From the NCBI GenBank assembly GCA_024403585.1, contig JAKSRN010000020.1, positions 1 to 14,796 on the forward strand: DNA of 14,796 nucleotides, read 5' to 3'. The translations under genes and the position numbers were made by a program. Numbering within the stretch: the stretch's first letter is position 1; each line of letters begins with the position of its first letter. Shown here piece after piece: positions 1-7,339 of the stretch. The notes below the pieces were generated by a model. The model searched no databases. It was not told the origin of the DNA and saw only the letters and a list, made by a program, of their open reading frames with translations. The DNA is from Lachnospiraceae bacterium. GTDB taxonomy: Bacteria; Bacillota; Clostridia; Lachnospirales; Lachnospiraceae.

Positions 1-105
1 CAGCTTTTCGAGCAGGGGCAAAGAGACATTAATAAAACACAGGGGGATACGCTGGAAAAATTGTCGGCTGCATTGCAGTGTGAGATAAAGGACTTGCTAC
101 AGTGA
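1..105 (+). CDS. C-terminal end of an XRE-family HTH DNA-binding protein (partial)
   Basis: Frame 1 is open from the window edge to a TGA at 103-105 and encodes 34 residues. The ending 'TLEKLSAALQCEIKDLLQ' has the pattern of the last helices of Cro/C1-type helix-turn-helix domains (TLxKLAxALxxxxxDLL). The part before it, with 'RDINKTQGD', resembles the turn that follows the recognition helix. The protein therefore probably ends directly after its HTH domain, as small phage-like or regulatory XRE proteins do. The DNA-recognition helix itself lies mostly outside the window, so target and role cannot be judged. No clear terminator follows; the T-rich stretch at 105-112 has no strong hairpin in front of it inside the gene. 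Confidence 0.6.
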   Translation, partial: QLFEQGQRDINKTQGDTLEKLSAALQCEIKDLLQ

Positions 106-173
106 TTTTTTTGAAATGCTGACGAAAACGACGAAAAATGCCCATTTTACAATACTTTTACCCGATTCTGCCC

Positions 174-202
174 TTGATGTTTTTTTTCGGATGTGTTAAA
201 AT
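174..202 (+). promoter_or_regulatory. Promoter of the pheST T-box transcript
   Basis: The -35 box is TTGATG at 174-179, followed by a 17-nt spacer and the -10 box TAAAAT at 197-202. A TG one base upstream of the -10 (194-195) makes it an extended -10. Transcription would start near 209, just before the T-box leader. The stretch between the XRE gene stop and this promoter (106-173) shows nothing else that I can support. Confidence 0.75.
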
Positions 203-208
203 TGCCCT

Positions 209-526
209 TAGTTTCATAAAAAAGGCAATGAATGTGCACAGTAGAACAGGTATCCGCCAGCAGAGAGGGAAAGTCACCGGCTGAAAGCTATCCCAGGAAA
301 GGACCAGAGTTCGAAATTCCCACAGGAGCCTCACGGGTGAACAGGGCTGGTTGATCAATCAATATTTGAGAATCAGGATTTAGTAGTCCGTGACGTAGGC
401 TGCATGTTACGCAGCGTAAATGAGAGTCCATAATCTGCAATTATCTAATTGTCGGGGTATGGGAATCAGGGTGGTACCGCGATTATAATCGTCCCTGTAT
501 CTGGTGACAGATACAGGGACTTTTTT
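209..526 (+). promoter_or_regulatory. T-box leader (tRNA-Phe-responsive riboswitch) controlling pheST
   Basis: The leader carries the T-box core AGGGTGGTACCGCG at 468-481 directly before an intrinsic terminator, which is the classic layout for aminoacyl-tRNA synthetase genes. Stem I hallmarks are present: AGAGAGGGA near 262-270, a distal arm with GGCTGAAAG near 279-287, and a specifier region near 313-323. The best specifier codon is TTC (Phe) at 317-319, preceded by GAA; a second TTC lies at 310-312. The acceptor-binding TGGT at 472-475 pairs with ACCA, as expected for tRNA-Phe with discriminator A. A GCTGC/GCAGC hairpin near 400-415 probably is stem III. In T-boxes, uncharged tRNA stabilises an antiterminator and lets transcription continue. 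Specifier, discriminator and downstream genes all agree on phenylalanine. Exact stem borders are my manual reading. Confidence 0.93.
491..526 (+). terminator. T-box intrinsic terminator
   Basis: A perfect 12-bp stem pairs 491-502 with 509-520 around a 6-nt loop, followed by six T. It sits 9 nt downstream of the T-box core, so antiterminator and terminator are mutually exclusive folds in the usual way. Confidence 0.92.
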
Positions 527-745
527 ATTGAAAAGACCGCCTTCGGGTGCTGGAAACCCCTCTGCTGGAAGAGGTGTCAAGAAATCGAGGTTTTGGGATA
601 TGTTTTGACAATGATGATTAGGCATTGTCATGACAAAAATTAAAGTCACCCCTAAAAAATGAAGGGCACAGGAGCGGAGCACCGCGTACTACCAATAAAA
701 GTTAGAAAATATAAGAAACAAATTATTATAAAAAGGAGATACACA
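527..745 (+). other. Long untranslated spacer between the T-box terminator and pheS
   Basis: No convincing gene lies here. The region has two local hairpins: 556-577 (arms with CCTCT/AGAGG, loop GCTGGA) and 607-629 (GACAATG/CATTGTC, 9-nt loop), the latter overlapping a palindrome TGTCATGACA at 626-635. A perfect TTGACA at 605-610 has no matching -10. The pheS ribosome binding site AAGGAG is at 733-738. An in-frame ATG at 659 has no Shine-Dalgarno sequence and would add 29 basic residues atypical of PheS, so I treat this stretch as untranslated. Confidence 0.55.
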
Positions 746-1789
746 ATGCAGGATTTAAACGAACTGCTGGCTAAGATTGCCGAGATCAAAGATGAGATCC
801 ATGCCGGCGCAGCAGAATTAAAAAACTCAAGACACGTATATGAGTTCAAGAAAACTTTCCTGGATTCCAAACAGGGTAAGATCAGCGCACTGATGAAAGA
901 GATGCGCAATATTCCAAAAGAGCAGAAACAGGATTTTGGTAAGAATGTTAATGCTGCCAAAGAGTGGGCACTGAACTTCTTCGACGAGCTGGATCAGAAG
1001 ATGAAAGCTGAGGAGCTTCGTCTGAGATATGAGAGCGAGAAGGTAGATATCTCCATGCCTGCTAAGAAGGTAACTTACGGAAACCTTCATCCGATCACAA
1101 CTGTACGTAACCAGCTGTCTGATATCTTCATGTCCATGGGATTCGATGTATATGAGGGAACAGAGATCGAGACTGATTACTACAACTTCACAGCACTGAA
1201 CACACCGGATGATCATCCGGCACGTGATATGCAGGATACCTTCTACCTGAGCCCTGAGTTCCTGCTTCGTACTCAGACATCTGCAGGACAGGTTCACGTA
1301 ATGGAGAACAAAAAACCTCCGATCAAGGTTATCTCTCCAGGTAAAGTATTCCGTTCCGATGATGACGCTACTCATTCACCAATGTTCTCTCAGATGGAGG
1401 GACTGGTAGTAGATAAAGGTATCAACCTTTGCGACCTGAAAGGTATGCTGACTATGTTCTCCAAACAGATCTTCGGTGAGGATACAAAAACACGTCTTCG
1501 TCCTTCCTACTTCCCATTCACAGAGCCATCTGTAGAGGTAGACGTAAGCTGCTTCCAGTGTGGAGGAAAAGGATGTAAGCTCTGCAAAGGTACCGGATGG
1601 ATTGAGGTACTTGGTGCAGGTGTTGTTAACAAGAAGGTTCTTGAGAACTGTGGCATTGATTCCAACGAGTACAGCGGTTTCGCATTCGGACTTGGTCTGG
1701 AGCGTATCGCAATGCTGAAATACGGAATCAACAATATCAAGATGTTATTTGAGTCTGATCTGCGCGTACTTGATCAGATCGATGACTAA
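746..1789 (+). CDS. pheS: Phenylalanine--tRNA ligase alpha subunit
   Basis: PheS is the catalytic subunit of the cytoplasmic (alpha-beta)2 phenylalanyl-tRNA synthetase, which attaches Phe to tRNA-Phe using ATP. The protein has 347 residues, a normal length for bacterial PheS. Residues 1 to about 100 form the N-terminal coiled-coil arm that contacts tRNA; the rest is the class II catalytic core. Motif 2 is visible in 'KVFRSDDDATHSPMFSQMEG', and motif 3 near the C-terminus in 'FAFGLGLERIAMLKYGI'. A Cx2Cx4Cx2C cluster ('CFQCGGKGCKLC') precedes 'GWIEVLGAG'; this insert is common in Firmicute PheS. I chose ATG 746 because AAGGAGA lies 7 nt upstream and the protein then starts at the normal position. 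pheT follows after 20 nt. Expression is expected to follow uncharged tRNA-Phe through the upstream T-box. Codon choice (CGT, ATC, CTG) suggests high expression. Confidence 0.97.
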   Translation: MQDLNELLAKIAEIKDEIHAGAAELKNSRHVYEFKKTFLDSKQGKISALMKEMRNIPKEQKQDFGKNVNAAKEWALNFFDELDQKMKAEELRLRYESEKVDISMPAKKVTYGNLHPITTVRNQLSDIFMSMGFDVYEGTEIETDYYNFTALNTPDDHPARDMQDTFYLSPEFLLRTQTSAGQVHVMENKKPPIKVISPGKVFRSDDDATHSPMFSQMEGLVVDKGINLCDLKGMLTMFSKQIFGEDTKTRLRPSYFPFTEPSVEVDVSCFQCGGKGCKLCKGTGWIEVLGAGVVNKKVLENCGIDSNEYSGFAFGLGLERIAMLKYGINNIKMLFESDLRVLDQIDD

Positions 1790-1809
1790 GAATAACGGAG
1801 GTTGAAAGA

Positions 1810-4230
1810 ATGTTAGTTCCATTAAGCTGGTTAAAAGAATATGTAGACATTAACGTTACCCCTGAAGTTCTGGAGGAGAAACTGTTCTCCTGTGGTTTCG
1901 AGGTAGAAGAGAGATATGAGCTTGGTAAAGACATCAGCGGCGTTGTTGTCGGTGAGGTAGTTACCTGCGATCCAATCCCTGACACACACCTTCATGTATG
2001 CCAGGTAAATGCAGGCACAGGCGAGCTGCTTCAGATCTGCTGCGGCGCTGACAACGTATGTGCAGGCGGAAAATTCCCTGTAGCCCTGAATGGTGCTTTA
2101 GTTTACGCTACTGCTCGTGATCATGTGACCATCGAGGGTGTTATGAAGATCAAAAAAGGCAAACTTCGCGGATACGAGTCCAACGGTATGCTTTGCTCCG
2201 GAACAGAGCTTGGTCTGAACGAGAACCTGTACCCAGGTGCAGGCTACAACGGACTGCTGGTTCTTCCTGCAGACGCTGAGATCGGTGCAGATGTTAAAAC
2301 AATCACAGGTCTGGATGAGCAGATCTTCGATATCGCCATCACAGCAAACCGTCCTGACTGCCAGTCCATCTTCGGTATCGCAAGAGAGGTTGCAGCAGTT
2401 TTAGGAACAGAGCTTCATGAGCCTGCACTGGATTTCCATCCAACAGAGGTTGTAAAAGAGGGATTCAACGTAACAGTTGAGGCTCCTGACCTTTGCCCAA
2501 GATACTCTGCACACTATGTATATGATGTAAAAATTGAGCAGTCTCCTGCATGGATGAGAAGAAGACTTGCTCTTCTTGGAAACAACTCCATCTCCAACAT
2601 CGTAGATATCACAAACTACGTACTTCGTGAGCTGGGTCAGCCGCTGCATGCATTTGACTGTGATTACCTTGAGGGAAATGCAATCAACGTTCGTCGTGCT
2701 GCCGAAGGCGAGAAGATCGTTACCCTGGATGAGAAAGAGTTTACCCTCACAAATAACAACCTGCTGATCTGTGACGGCAAAAAAGCTGTTGCTCTGGCTG
2801 GTATCATGGGTGGTCTGAACTCCGGAATCCGCGAGACAACAACAGAGGTAATGTTCGAGTCTGCTAAATTTGCCCGTGACAACATCCGTAAGAGCTCCCG
2901 TGCACTGGGCCAGAATTCTGACGCATCCCAGAGATATTCCAAGGGTGTTGATGAGTACTCCACAGTAATGGCTATGAAACGTGTACTCCATCTGATCGAG
3001 GAGCTGGGCGCAGGTAAAGTATCTGCATCCCACTTTGATGTAAATACAGGAAACTCCGTAGAGCCTTCAGAGATGAAAGCTTCTATCAAGAGAGTAAACG
3101 GCGTTCTCGGAATCACTGTTCCGGATGAGGAGATCGTTAAGATCCTTACAGGACTGAACTTCCAGCCACAGATCAACGGTGATGAGCTGACCATCCAGGT
3201 TCCTGCTTACCGTGAGGATATGGAAGATTATCCTGATATCGCTGAGGAGCTGATCCGTATGTACGGATATGACCATATCGAGGATACATTTATGCCAACT
3301 GCTCAGGTTACTATCGGTGGACATAACCTGATCCAGAAGACAACACTGAAACTGAAAAGAAGCCTTTGCGCTGTTGGTGCTTTCGAGGGTATGCACTACT
3401 CCTTCTTCTCACCATCCGATCTGGACATGATGGGATATGCTGAGGATGCTCCTGAGAGAAAAGCAATCGAGCTGATCAACCCGATCAACAGAGATCTTTC
3501 CCTGATGCGTACTACACTGGTACCTCAGATGATCCACGCAATCGCACGTAACATGAAGAGAGGAACCTTCGAGGGAAGAATCTTCGAGATCGGTAACAAA
3601 TTCATTCCAAAGGCACTCCCACTGACAGAGTATCCGGATGAGAGAGAGACTCTCTGTGTAGGTGTATTCGGTAACGACGAGACATTCTTCACTCTGAAAG
3701 GAATTGCTGAGACTGTTGCTGACGTTCTGGAGCTTACATTTGAGTATGCACCATGCCAGAAACCAGGCCTCCATCCATATCAGACAGCATCTGTTTCCTG
3801 CGAAGGAAAAGAGATCGGTTACCTTGGACGCATCAGCTACGAGGTTATGAAGGATGAGGATATGAGATTCCCTGGATACGTTATGGAGCTGGATCTTGCA
3901 GCTCTGTATGAGTACTACGGAAAAGCAAAAGTATTCCAGCCACTTCCAAAATACGCAATCGACAAACGTGACCTGGCGCTGATCATGGATAAGACTGTAA
4001 CCTGTGGACAGGTTGAGAAAGTGATCGCATCTGCTTGTCCATTCGTAACAGATGTTGCTCTGTTCGACGTATATGAGGGAGCACCAATTCCTGAGGAGAA
4101 GAGATCTATGGCATTCACCGTAACCTTCACTCCAAAGGAGGAGGAGTTTGGAAAAGATACAGTAGACGGATATGTTAAGAAAGTTCTGAAGAACCTGAAA
4201 CATCATCTGGATATCGATCTTCGTTCCTGA
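1810..4230 (+). CDS. pheT: Phenylalanine--tRNA ligase beta subunit
   Basis: PheT is the partner of PheS; it carries the tRNA-anticodon-recognition and editing parts of the enzyme and hydrolyses mischarged Tyr-tRNA-Phe. It has 806 residues, the usual length for the long bacterial form. Domains in order: the B1 N-terminal start 'MLVPLSWLKEYVDI'; an EMAP/Trbp111-like OB fold at about 40-150; the B3/B4 editing domain at about 210-390, with 'NRPDCQSIFGIAREVAA' before it; B5 at about 405-480, including 'YREDMEDYPDIAEELIRMYGYD'; a catalytic-like core; and a ferredoxin-fold anticodon-binding domain at about 710-805 ('PLPKYAIDKRDLAL'). GGAGGT at 1797-1802 supports ATG 1810. It is co-transcribed with pheS and ends before a structured 3' region and terminator. 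Nothing in it appears broken. Confidence 0.97.
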   Translation: MLVPLSWLKEYVDINVTPEVLEEKLFSCGFEVEERYELGKDISGVVVGEVVTCDPIPDTHLHVCQVNAGTGELLQICCGADNVCAGGKFPVALNGALVYATARDHVTIEGVMKIKKGKLRGYESNGMLCSGTELGLNENLYPGAGYNGLLVLPADAEIGADVKTITGLDEQIFDIAITANRPDCQSIFGIAREVAAVLGTELHEPALDFHPTEVVKEGFNVTVEAPDLCPRYSAHYVYDVKIEQSPAWMRRRLALLGNNSISNIVDITNYVLRELGQPLHAFDCDYLEGNAINVRRAAEGEKIVTLDEKEFTLTNNNLLICDGKKAVALAGIMGGLNSGIRETTTEVMFESAKFARDNIRKSSRALGQNSDASQRYSKGVDEYSTVMAMKRVLHLIEELGAGKVSASHFDVNTGNSVEPSEMKASIKRVNGVLGITVPDEEIVKILTGLNFQPQINGDELTIQVPAYREDMEDYPDIAEELIRMYGYDHIEDTFMPTAQVTIGGHNLIQKTTLKLKRSLCAVGAFEGMHYSFFSPSDLDMMGYAEDAPERKAIELINPINRDLSLMRTTLVPQMIHAIARNMKRGTFEGRIFEIGNKFIPKALPLTEYPDERETLCVGVFGNDETFFTLKGIAETVADVLELTFEYAPCQKPGLHPYQTASVSCEGKEIGYLGRISYEVMKDEDMRFPGYVMELDLAALYEYYGKAKVFQPLPKYAIDKRDLALIMDKTVTCGQVEKVIASACPFVTDVALFDVYEGAPIPEEKRSMAFTVTFTPKEEEFGKDTVDGYVKKVLKNLKHHLDIDLRS

Positions 4231-4254
4231 TTCCAGGCTGTAATGCCGGATTAA

Positions 4255-4345
4255 CGATGAGAAACACGCTTTGTGAGTTTTTCGCGTTTCAGGCAGTCGC
4301 CAATGTCTGGCGTAAGTACTGACATTGACGCATTGTTTCACGCAA
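4255..4345 (+). repeat. Structured, possibly repetitive intergenic element behind pheT
   Basis: This non-coding stretch holds nested inverted repeats. An inner hairpin pairs 4298-4307 with 4321-4330 (9 of 10 pairs, core CAATGTC/GACATTG). An outer 6-bp pairing GAAACA/TGTTTC joins 4261-4266 with 4334-4339. Related GTTTC/GAAAC blocks recur at 4261, 4286 and 4335. The density of imperfect palindromes looks like an intergenic repeat or a 3'-UTR RNA structure rather than chance. I do not recognise a named family. Strand is given for the pheT transcript only. Confidence 0.4.
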
Positions 4346-4352
4346 ATAAGCG

Positions 4353-4394
4353 AGAGCTGATACTGCAACTTCCGCGGTATCAGCTCTGTTTTTT
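4353..4394 (+). terminator. Intrinsic terminator of pheST
   Basis: An 11-bp perfect stem pairs 4353-4363 (AGAGCTGATAC) with 4377-4387 around a 13-nt loop, followed by G and six T (4389-4394). It ends the pheST transcript. Confidence 0.88.
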
Positions 4395-4427
4395 GCAAGG
4401 GAAGCCCTTGCAAGGGACATTTTTTTA
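4393..4427 (+). repeat. TTGCAAGGG direct repeat with hairpin and T-run
   Basis: TTGCAAGGG occurs twice (4393-4401 and 4408-4416). The first copy can also pair with CCCTTGC at 4405-4411 around a 3-nt loop, so direct and inverted repeats are interleaved. Eight T follow at 4420-4427. It may act as a back-up terminator, but eight unpaired bases separate the stem from the T-run, so that role is uncertain. Confidence 0.45.
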
Positions 4428-4473
4428 GATTTCTTTAGAATTTTTAAGAAAGTAGAACTGTTTTCGTTTACAT

Positions 4474-4504
4474 TTGTAAGATATCCTGTTCAATAGACTA
4501 GAAT
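4474..4504 (+). promoter_or_regulatory. Weak candidate promoter of the lipid operon
   Basis: TAGAAT at 4499-4504 is a good -10 hexamer. The nearest -35-like sequence is TTGTAA at 4474-4479 with a long 19-nt spacer. Since a terminator lies upstream and the operon must start here, a promoter is expected in this interval. The box assignment is tentative, and an activator-dependent promoter is possible. Confidence 0.35.
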
Positions 4505-4527
4505 TTGTTATTAAATGGGATAGAGCT

Positions 4528-5118
4528 ATGATTGAATATAAGAAGAGGACAAGACAGCAATGGATCATTCGATGCAGTACGATCATTCTTGTATTGCTGG
4601 TGGCAATGATCTTTCTTATGCTTGTGAAAGCATACATAGACGGCGAATTCAAAACGGTCGAATCCTTACAGAATTACATCCAGCGTTATGGAGCCCTGGG
4701 CCCGCTGATGCTGGTCTTCGTTCAGGCGGCACAGGTTGTGATTCCGGTGTTACCGGGTTTTTTAGGCTGTGCAGTGGGAAGTGTTCTGTACGGACCCTGG
4801 ATTGGATTCTGGTGCAATTACATCGGGATCAGTGTTGGTTCGGTGATTGCATTTTTCCTGGCAAAGAAACTGGGGGAGCGTCTCCTGCAGGATCTTTTTT
4901 CGGGAAATAAATACAAAAAATGGGCAGAGCGTGCTGGAAAAAGCAGATCCTATGCGGTCTTTGTATTTCTGGCAATGCTGCTTCCTCTGTTTCCGGATGA
5001 TTATATCTGCTATCTGACGGGTACCACCCAGATGACAGCAAGAAAGTTTATCTGGATCGTGATTCTTGGTAAGCCATGGTGTATACTGGCTTATAGCCTG
5101 GGGTTTGCATTAATCTGA
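4528..5118 (+). CDS. TVP38/TMEM64-family (VTT domain) membrane protein, putative lipid transporter
   Basis: This is a polytopic inner-membrane protein of 196 residues with a basic N-terminus and a first transmembrane helix at about 13-34. The VTT (SNARE-associated) domain spans about 60-190. Its marks are 'PVLPGFLGCAVGSVLYGPWIGF' (glycine-rich re-entrant region) and 'PLFPDDYICYLTG' near residues 153-165, the usual Pro/Asp-containing second half. Relatives (DedA proteins, TMEM41B, VMP1) move or scramble lipids. It is the first gene of the operon, 24 nt ahead of phosphatidylserine synthase. In Bacillus subtilis a DedA-superfamily protein (YbfM/PetA) sits between pssA and psd and is tied to PE distribution across the membrane. 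By analogy I infer a role in PE or PS flipping; substrate is unproven. The start is supported only by a weak GGGA seven bases upstream. Confidence 0.85.
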   Translation: MIEYKKRTRQQWIIRCSTIILVLLVAMIFLMLVKAYIDGEFKTVESLQNYIQRYGALGPLMLVFVQAAQVVIPVLPGFLGCAVGSVLYGPWIGFWCNYIGISVGSVIAFFLAKKLGERLLQDLFSGNKYKKWAERAGKSRSYAVFVFLAMLLPLFPDDYICYLTGTTQMTARKFIWIVILGKPWCILAYSLGFALI

Positions 5119-5142
5119 GATAAAGGAGAGAAAAAGGAAGTT

Positions 5143-5787
5143 ATGGGGAATAATAATAAACCTCTTGGATTTTATAATTACACAGTGATCCTGACTTATA
5201 TCGGTATGTTGTCCGGCTTCTATGGCCTGACCTGCTGCTTCCGGGGACATGCAAGTTCTGCGGTGGTTGCTTTGATGGTAGCTGGTTTCTGCGATATGTT
5301 TGATGGAGCGATCGCATCCACGAAAGTGCGTACAGACGCAGAAAAATGTTTTGGAATTCAGATTGACTCACTTTGCGATCTGATCTGCTTCGGTGTTTTG
5401 CCGGGCGTAATGACCTACAGCCTGAATCCGGACAGCGCTCTTACAACAGCTGTAGCAGGTCTTTATATCCTGTGTGCCCTGATCCGTCTTGCATGGTTCA
5501 ATGTGGATGAGCAGGAAAGACAGAAAACAAGCAAAGGCGGAAGAGAGATTTATCTGGGTCTTCCTGTTACCACATCTGCCCTGTTTGTTCCGGTTTTCTA
5601 CAGTCTGCTGATGATCTGGAATATTGTGCCGGGTCTTCCTATGACCATCTTGCTGGCAGTTTTGGGAATCCTGTTCCTGACTCCTTTCCAGCTGAAGAAA
5701 CCACATAAGGTTGGAAAGGCAGCAGTGGTTGTCTGCGGTGTGCTGGCTCTGTCACTGGTGATCTATTCCAGAGGTATGATTCGATGA
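5143..5787 (+). CDS. pssA: CDP-diacylglycerol--serine O-phosphatidyltransferase (phosphatidylserine synthase)
   Basis: This membrane enzyme of the CDP-alcohol phosphatidyltransferase family transfers the phosphatidyl group from CDP-diacylglycerol to L-serine, giving phosphatidylserine and CMP. It has 214 residues and about six hydrophobic segments. The signature lies at 51-79: D51, D54, G55, A58, then G71, D75 and D79, the metal-binding aspartates of the DxxDGxxAR...GxxxDxxxD motif. The arginine after A58 is replaced by Ser59, and the spacer to G71 is longer than usual, with Arg63 inside it. 'FGIQIDSLCDLICFGVLPG' is typical of PssA rather than of phosphatidylglycerophosphate synthase. The next gene, psd, overlaps the stop by 4 nt and uses the product, which strongly supports serine as substrate. 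AAGGAG at 5123-5128 and AAGGA at 5134-5138 both precede the ATG. Confidence 0.9.
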   Translation: MGNNNKPLGFYNYTVILTYIGMLSGFYGLTCCFRGHASSAVVALMVAGFCDMFDGAIASTKVRTDAEKCFGIQIDSLCDLICFGVLPGVMTYSLNPDSALTTAVAGLYILCALIRLAWFNVDEQERQKTSKGGREIYLGLPVTTSALFVPVFYSLLMIWNIVPGLPMTILLAVLGILFLTPFQLKKPHKVGKAAVVVCGVLALSLVIYSRGMIR

Positions 5788-6599
5788 ATGTAGATTTTCT
5801 TTATAAACATGCGGCAGGAAGAGCTGCACTTTCCCTCTTTCAGAAATCAGGAGGCACCAGGCTGGGCGCCTGGTTTTTGCATACAGGTATTTCCAAAGTG
5901 ATGATTCCTTCCTATATTCGCCGCAACAATATTTCTATGGAAGAATTTGAGGGTCAGACCTATGGTTCTTTTGCGGAGTTTTTCGGCAGAAAGAAGGAAC
6001 TCTCTCTGAAAGAAACGGATCCGCAGGTGCTGATCAGTCCCTGTGACAGTCTGCTGAGTGTGTATCCTATTCGGGATGGTCTGATGATTCCTATGAAAGG
6101 ATCGGCTTACAGGATCAGTGATCTTGTTCCGGAAGCCTTCTATGCAGATCAGTTTCAGGGTGGTGCCTGCCTGATCTTCCGACTGGAGGCATCCGATTAC
6201 CATCACTACTGCTATATTGATCAGGGTCAGCAGTTTATGACCCGCTATATTCCTGGAGAACTCCACAGTGTACAGCCGATCGCACTGGAAAAATTTCCGG
6301 TTTACCGCCTGAACAGACGCTGGTGGACACCTATGGAAACAGAGCATTTCGGAACGGTTCTGCAGATTGAAGTGGGTGCCATGATGGTTGGCGGTGTAAC
6401 GCATGTAAGGGATGCCGGTTCTTTTGTAAAAGGAGAAGAGATGGGTAACTTTGAACTGGCAGGTTCAACGATTGCGCTTCTTTTTACTGCAGATACTATG
6501 AAAAAACTGAAGCTGGATGCCAAATACCGTCCTGCCTGGAAGGGTGCCGGGGAAGTGCGGGTGCATCTGGGTGACAGGCTTGGAAAAATTTCAGGATAA
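5784..6599 (+). CDS. psd: Phosphatidylserine decarboxylase proenzyme
   Basis: Psd decarboxylates phosphatidylserine to phosphatidylethanolamine at the membrane, using a pyruvoyl group made by self-cleavage. The protein has 271 residues. The cleavage motif appears as 'ELAGSTIALLF': AGST at 226-229, with Ser228 expected to become the pyruvoyl group of the small alpha chain. Other expected residues are Asp88 in 'SPCDSLLS', the 'LEASDYHHY' block with His140/His141, and His161 in 'PGELHSV'. 'KGEEMGNFE' before the cleavage site is also typical. It starts within the pssA stop (ATGA overlap), with AGAGG at 5770-5774, so the two enzymes are probably translationally coupled. The catalytic set looks complete, so an active enzyme is expected. 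Confidence 0.95.
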   Translation: MNVDFLYKHAAGRAALSLFQKSGGTRLGAWFLHTGISKVMIPSYIRRNNISMEEFEGQTYGSFAEFFGRKKELSLKETDPQVLISPCDSLLSVYPIRDGLMIPMKGSAYRISDLVPEAFYADQFQGGACLIFRLEASDYHHYCYIDQGQQFMTRYIPGELHSVQPIALEKFPVYRLNRRWWTPMETEHFGTVLQIEVGAMMVGGVTHVRDAGSFVKGEEMGNFELAGSTIALLFTADTMKKLKLDAKYRPAWKGAGEVRVHLGDRLGKISG

Positions 6600-6616
6600 T
6601 AGATGAGGTTGAGTCG

Positions 6617-7339
6617 TTGGACGGACAAGTGATTATGATCGTGGAGGATGAACCGGATATCCGGGAGGGAATCCGGATTCTTCTGAAGGGTGAAGGTTAT
6701 GTGATTATGGAGGCTTCTTCCGGTGAAGAAGCATTGAAAAAAATAAATGAAGCTGTGGATCTGGTGATCCTGGACATTATGCTGCCGGGAATCTCCGGTC
6801 TGAAGGTCTGTGATGAGATCAGGAAGCATTCCAATGTTCCGATCCTCTTTCTTACTGCCAAATCCCAGGAGTCGGATAAGACCATCGGTCTGATGGCAGG
6901 CGGGGACGATTATCTGGCGAAGCCTTTTTCCTATGCAGAGCTGATCGCCAGGGTAAAGGCTCTTTTGAGACGTTACTATGTCTACAGGGGAAAAAATCAG
7001 TCTCCTCAGCTGGATAAGGATCAGATCCTTACCGTGGGTCGTTTTCGGATCGCTTTGGACAGGAATGAAGTCTGGAAGGATGGTATCCCACTGGATCTCA
7101 CAGAAATTGAATATCGGATCTTTTCTCTGCTGCTCCAGAATCCCGGAAGGATCTTCTCAACCCAGAATATTTACGAGCGCGTCTGGGAAGAAGTTTATTC
7201 CTACAGTGCCAACAGTACGATCATGGTGCACATCCGGAAACTCCGGACTAAAGTGGAGGATGATTCACAGAATCCTATGTATATAAAAAATATCTGGGGA
7301 AAGGGGTATCGCTATGAAACTTCTAAAACAGATTCGTAA
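6617..7339 (+). CDS. OmpR/PhoB-family response regulator
   Basis: This cytoplasmic two-component transcription factor has 240 residues. The receiver domain covers about 1-118: acidic pair Glu10/Asp11, phospho-acceptor Asp53 in 'LVILDIMLPG', Thr80 and Lys102 in 'LAKPFSY'. A winged-helix DNA-binding domain covers about 138-235, ending in the typical 'YIKNIWGKGYRYE'. I chose the TTG start at 6617: GAGG at 6605-6608 is well placed, and starting there keeps the first beta strand ('GQVIMIVEDE'), which the next ATG at 6635 would cut. It lies 17 nt behind psd and overlaps the kinase gene by 26 nt, so it is part of the lipid operon. Its targets are unknown; autoregulation of this operon is a reasonable guess. 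The ORF is intact. Confidence 0.93.
   Translation: MDGQVIMIVEDEPDIREGIRILLKGEGYVIMEASSGEEALKKINEAVDLVILDIMLPGISGLKVCDEIRKHSNVPILFLTAKSQESDKTIGLMAGGDDYLAKPFSYAELIARVKALLRRYYVYRGKNQSPQLDKDQILTVGRFRIALDRNEVWKDGIPLDLTEIEYRIFSLLLQNPGRIFSTQNIYERVWEEVYSYSANSTIMVHIRKLRTKVEDDSQNPMYIKNIWGKGYRYETSKTDS

Noticed and set aside
605..633. Perfect TTGACA as an internal pheS promoter
   Set aside because: At 16-18 nt downstream only TCATGA-like sequence is found, which is a poor -10; kept only as a remark in the leader entry.
407..682. Antisense frame across the T-box and pheS leader
   Set aside because: It overlaps conserved RNA structure and has no supporting start signal or protein similarity.
659..745. 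Upstream in-frame ATG that would add 29 residues to PheS
   Set aside because: No Shine-Dalgarno sequence precedes 659, the added residues are basic and unlike PheS, and ATG 746 has an ideal AAGGAGA site.
1555..1605. Cys-rich zinc-knuckle-like motif in PheS as an unusual insertion
   Set aside because: The Cx2Cx4Cx2C block before GWIEVLG is common in Firmicute PheS proteins.
3409..4413. Long antisense reading frame of 334 codons over pheT
   Set aside because: It runs opposite to a certain gene, shows no recognisable domain, and results from the codon bias of pheT; the same holds for the antisense frames over nhaC, galM and psd.
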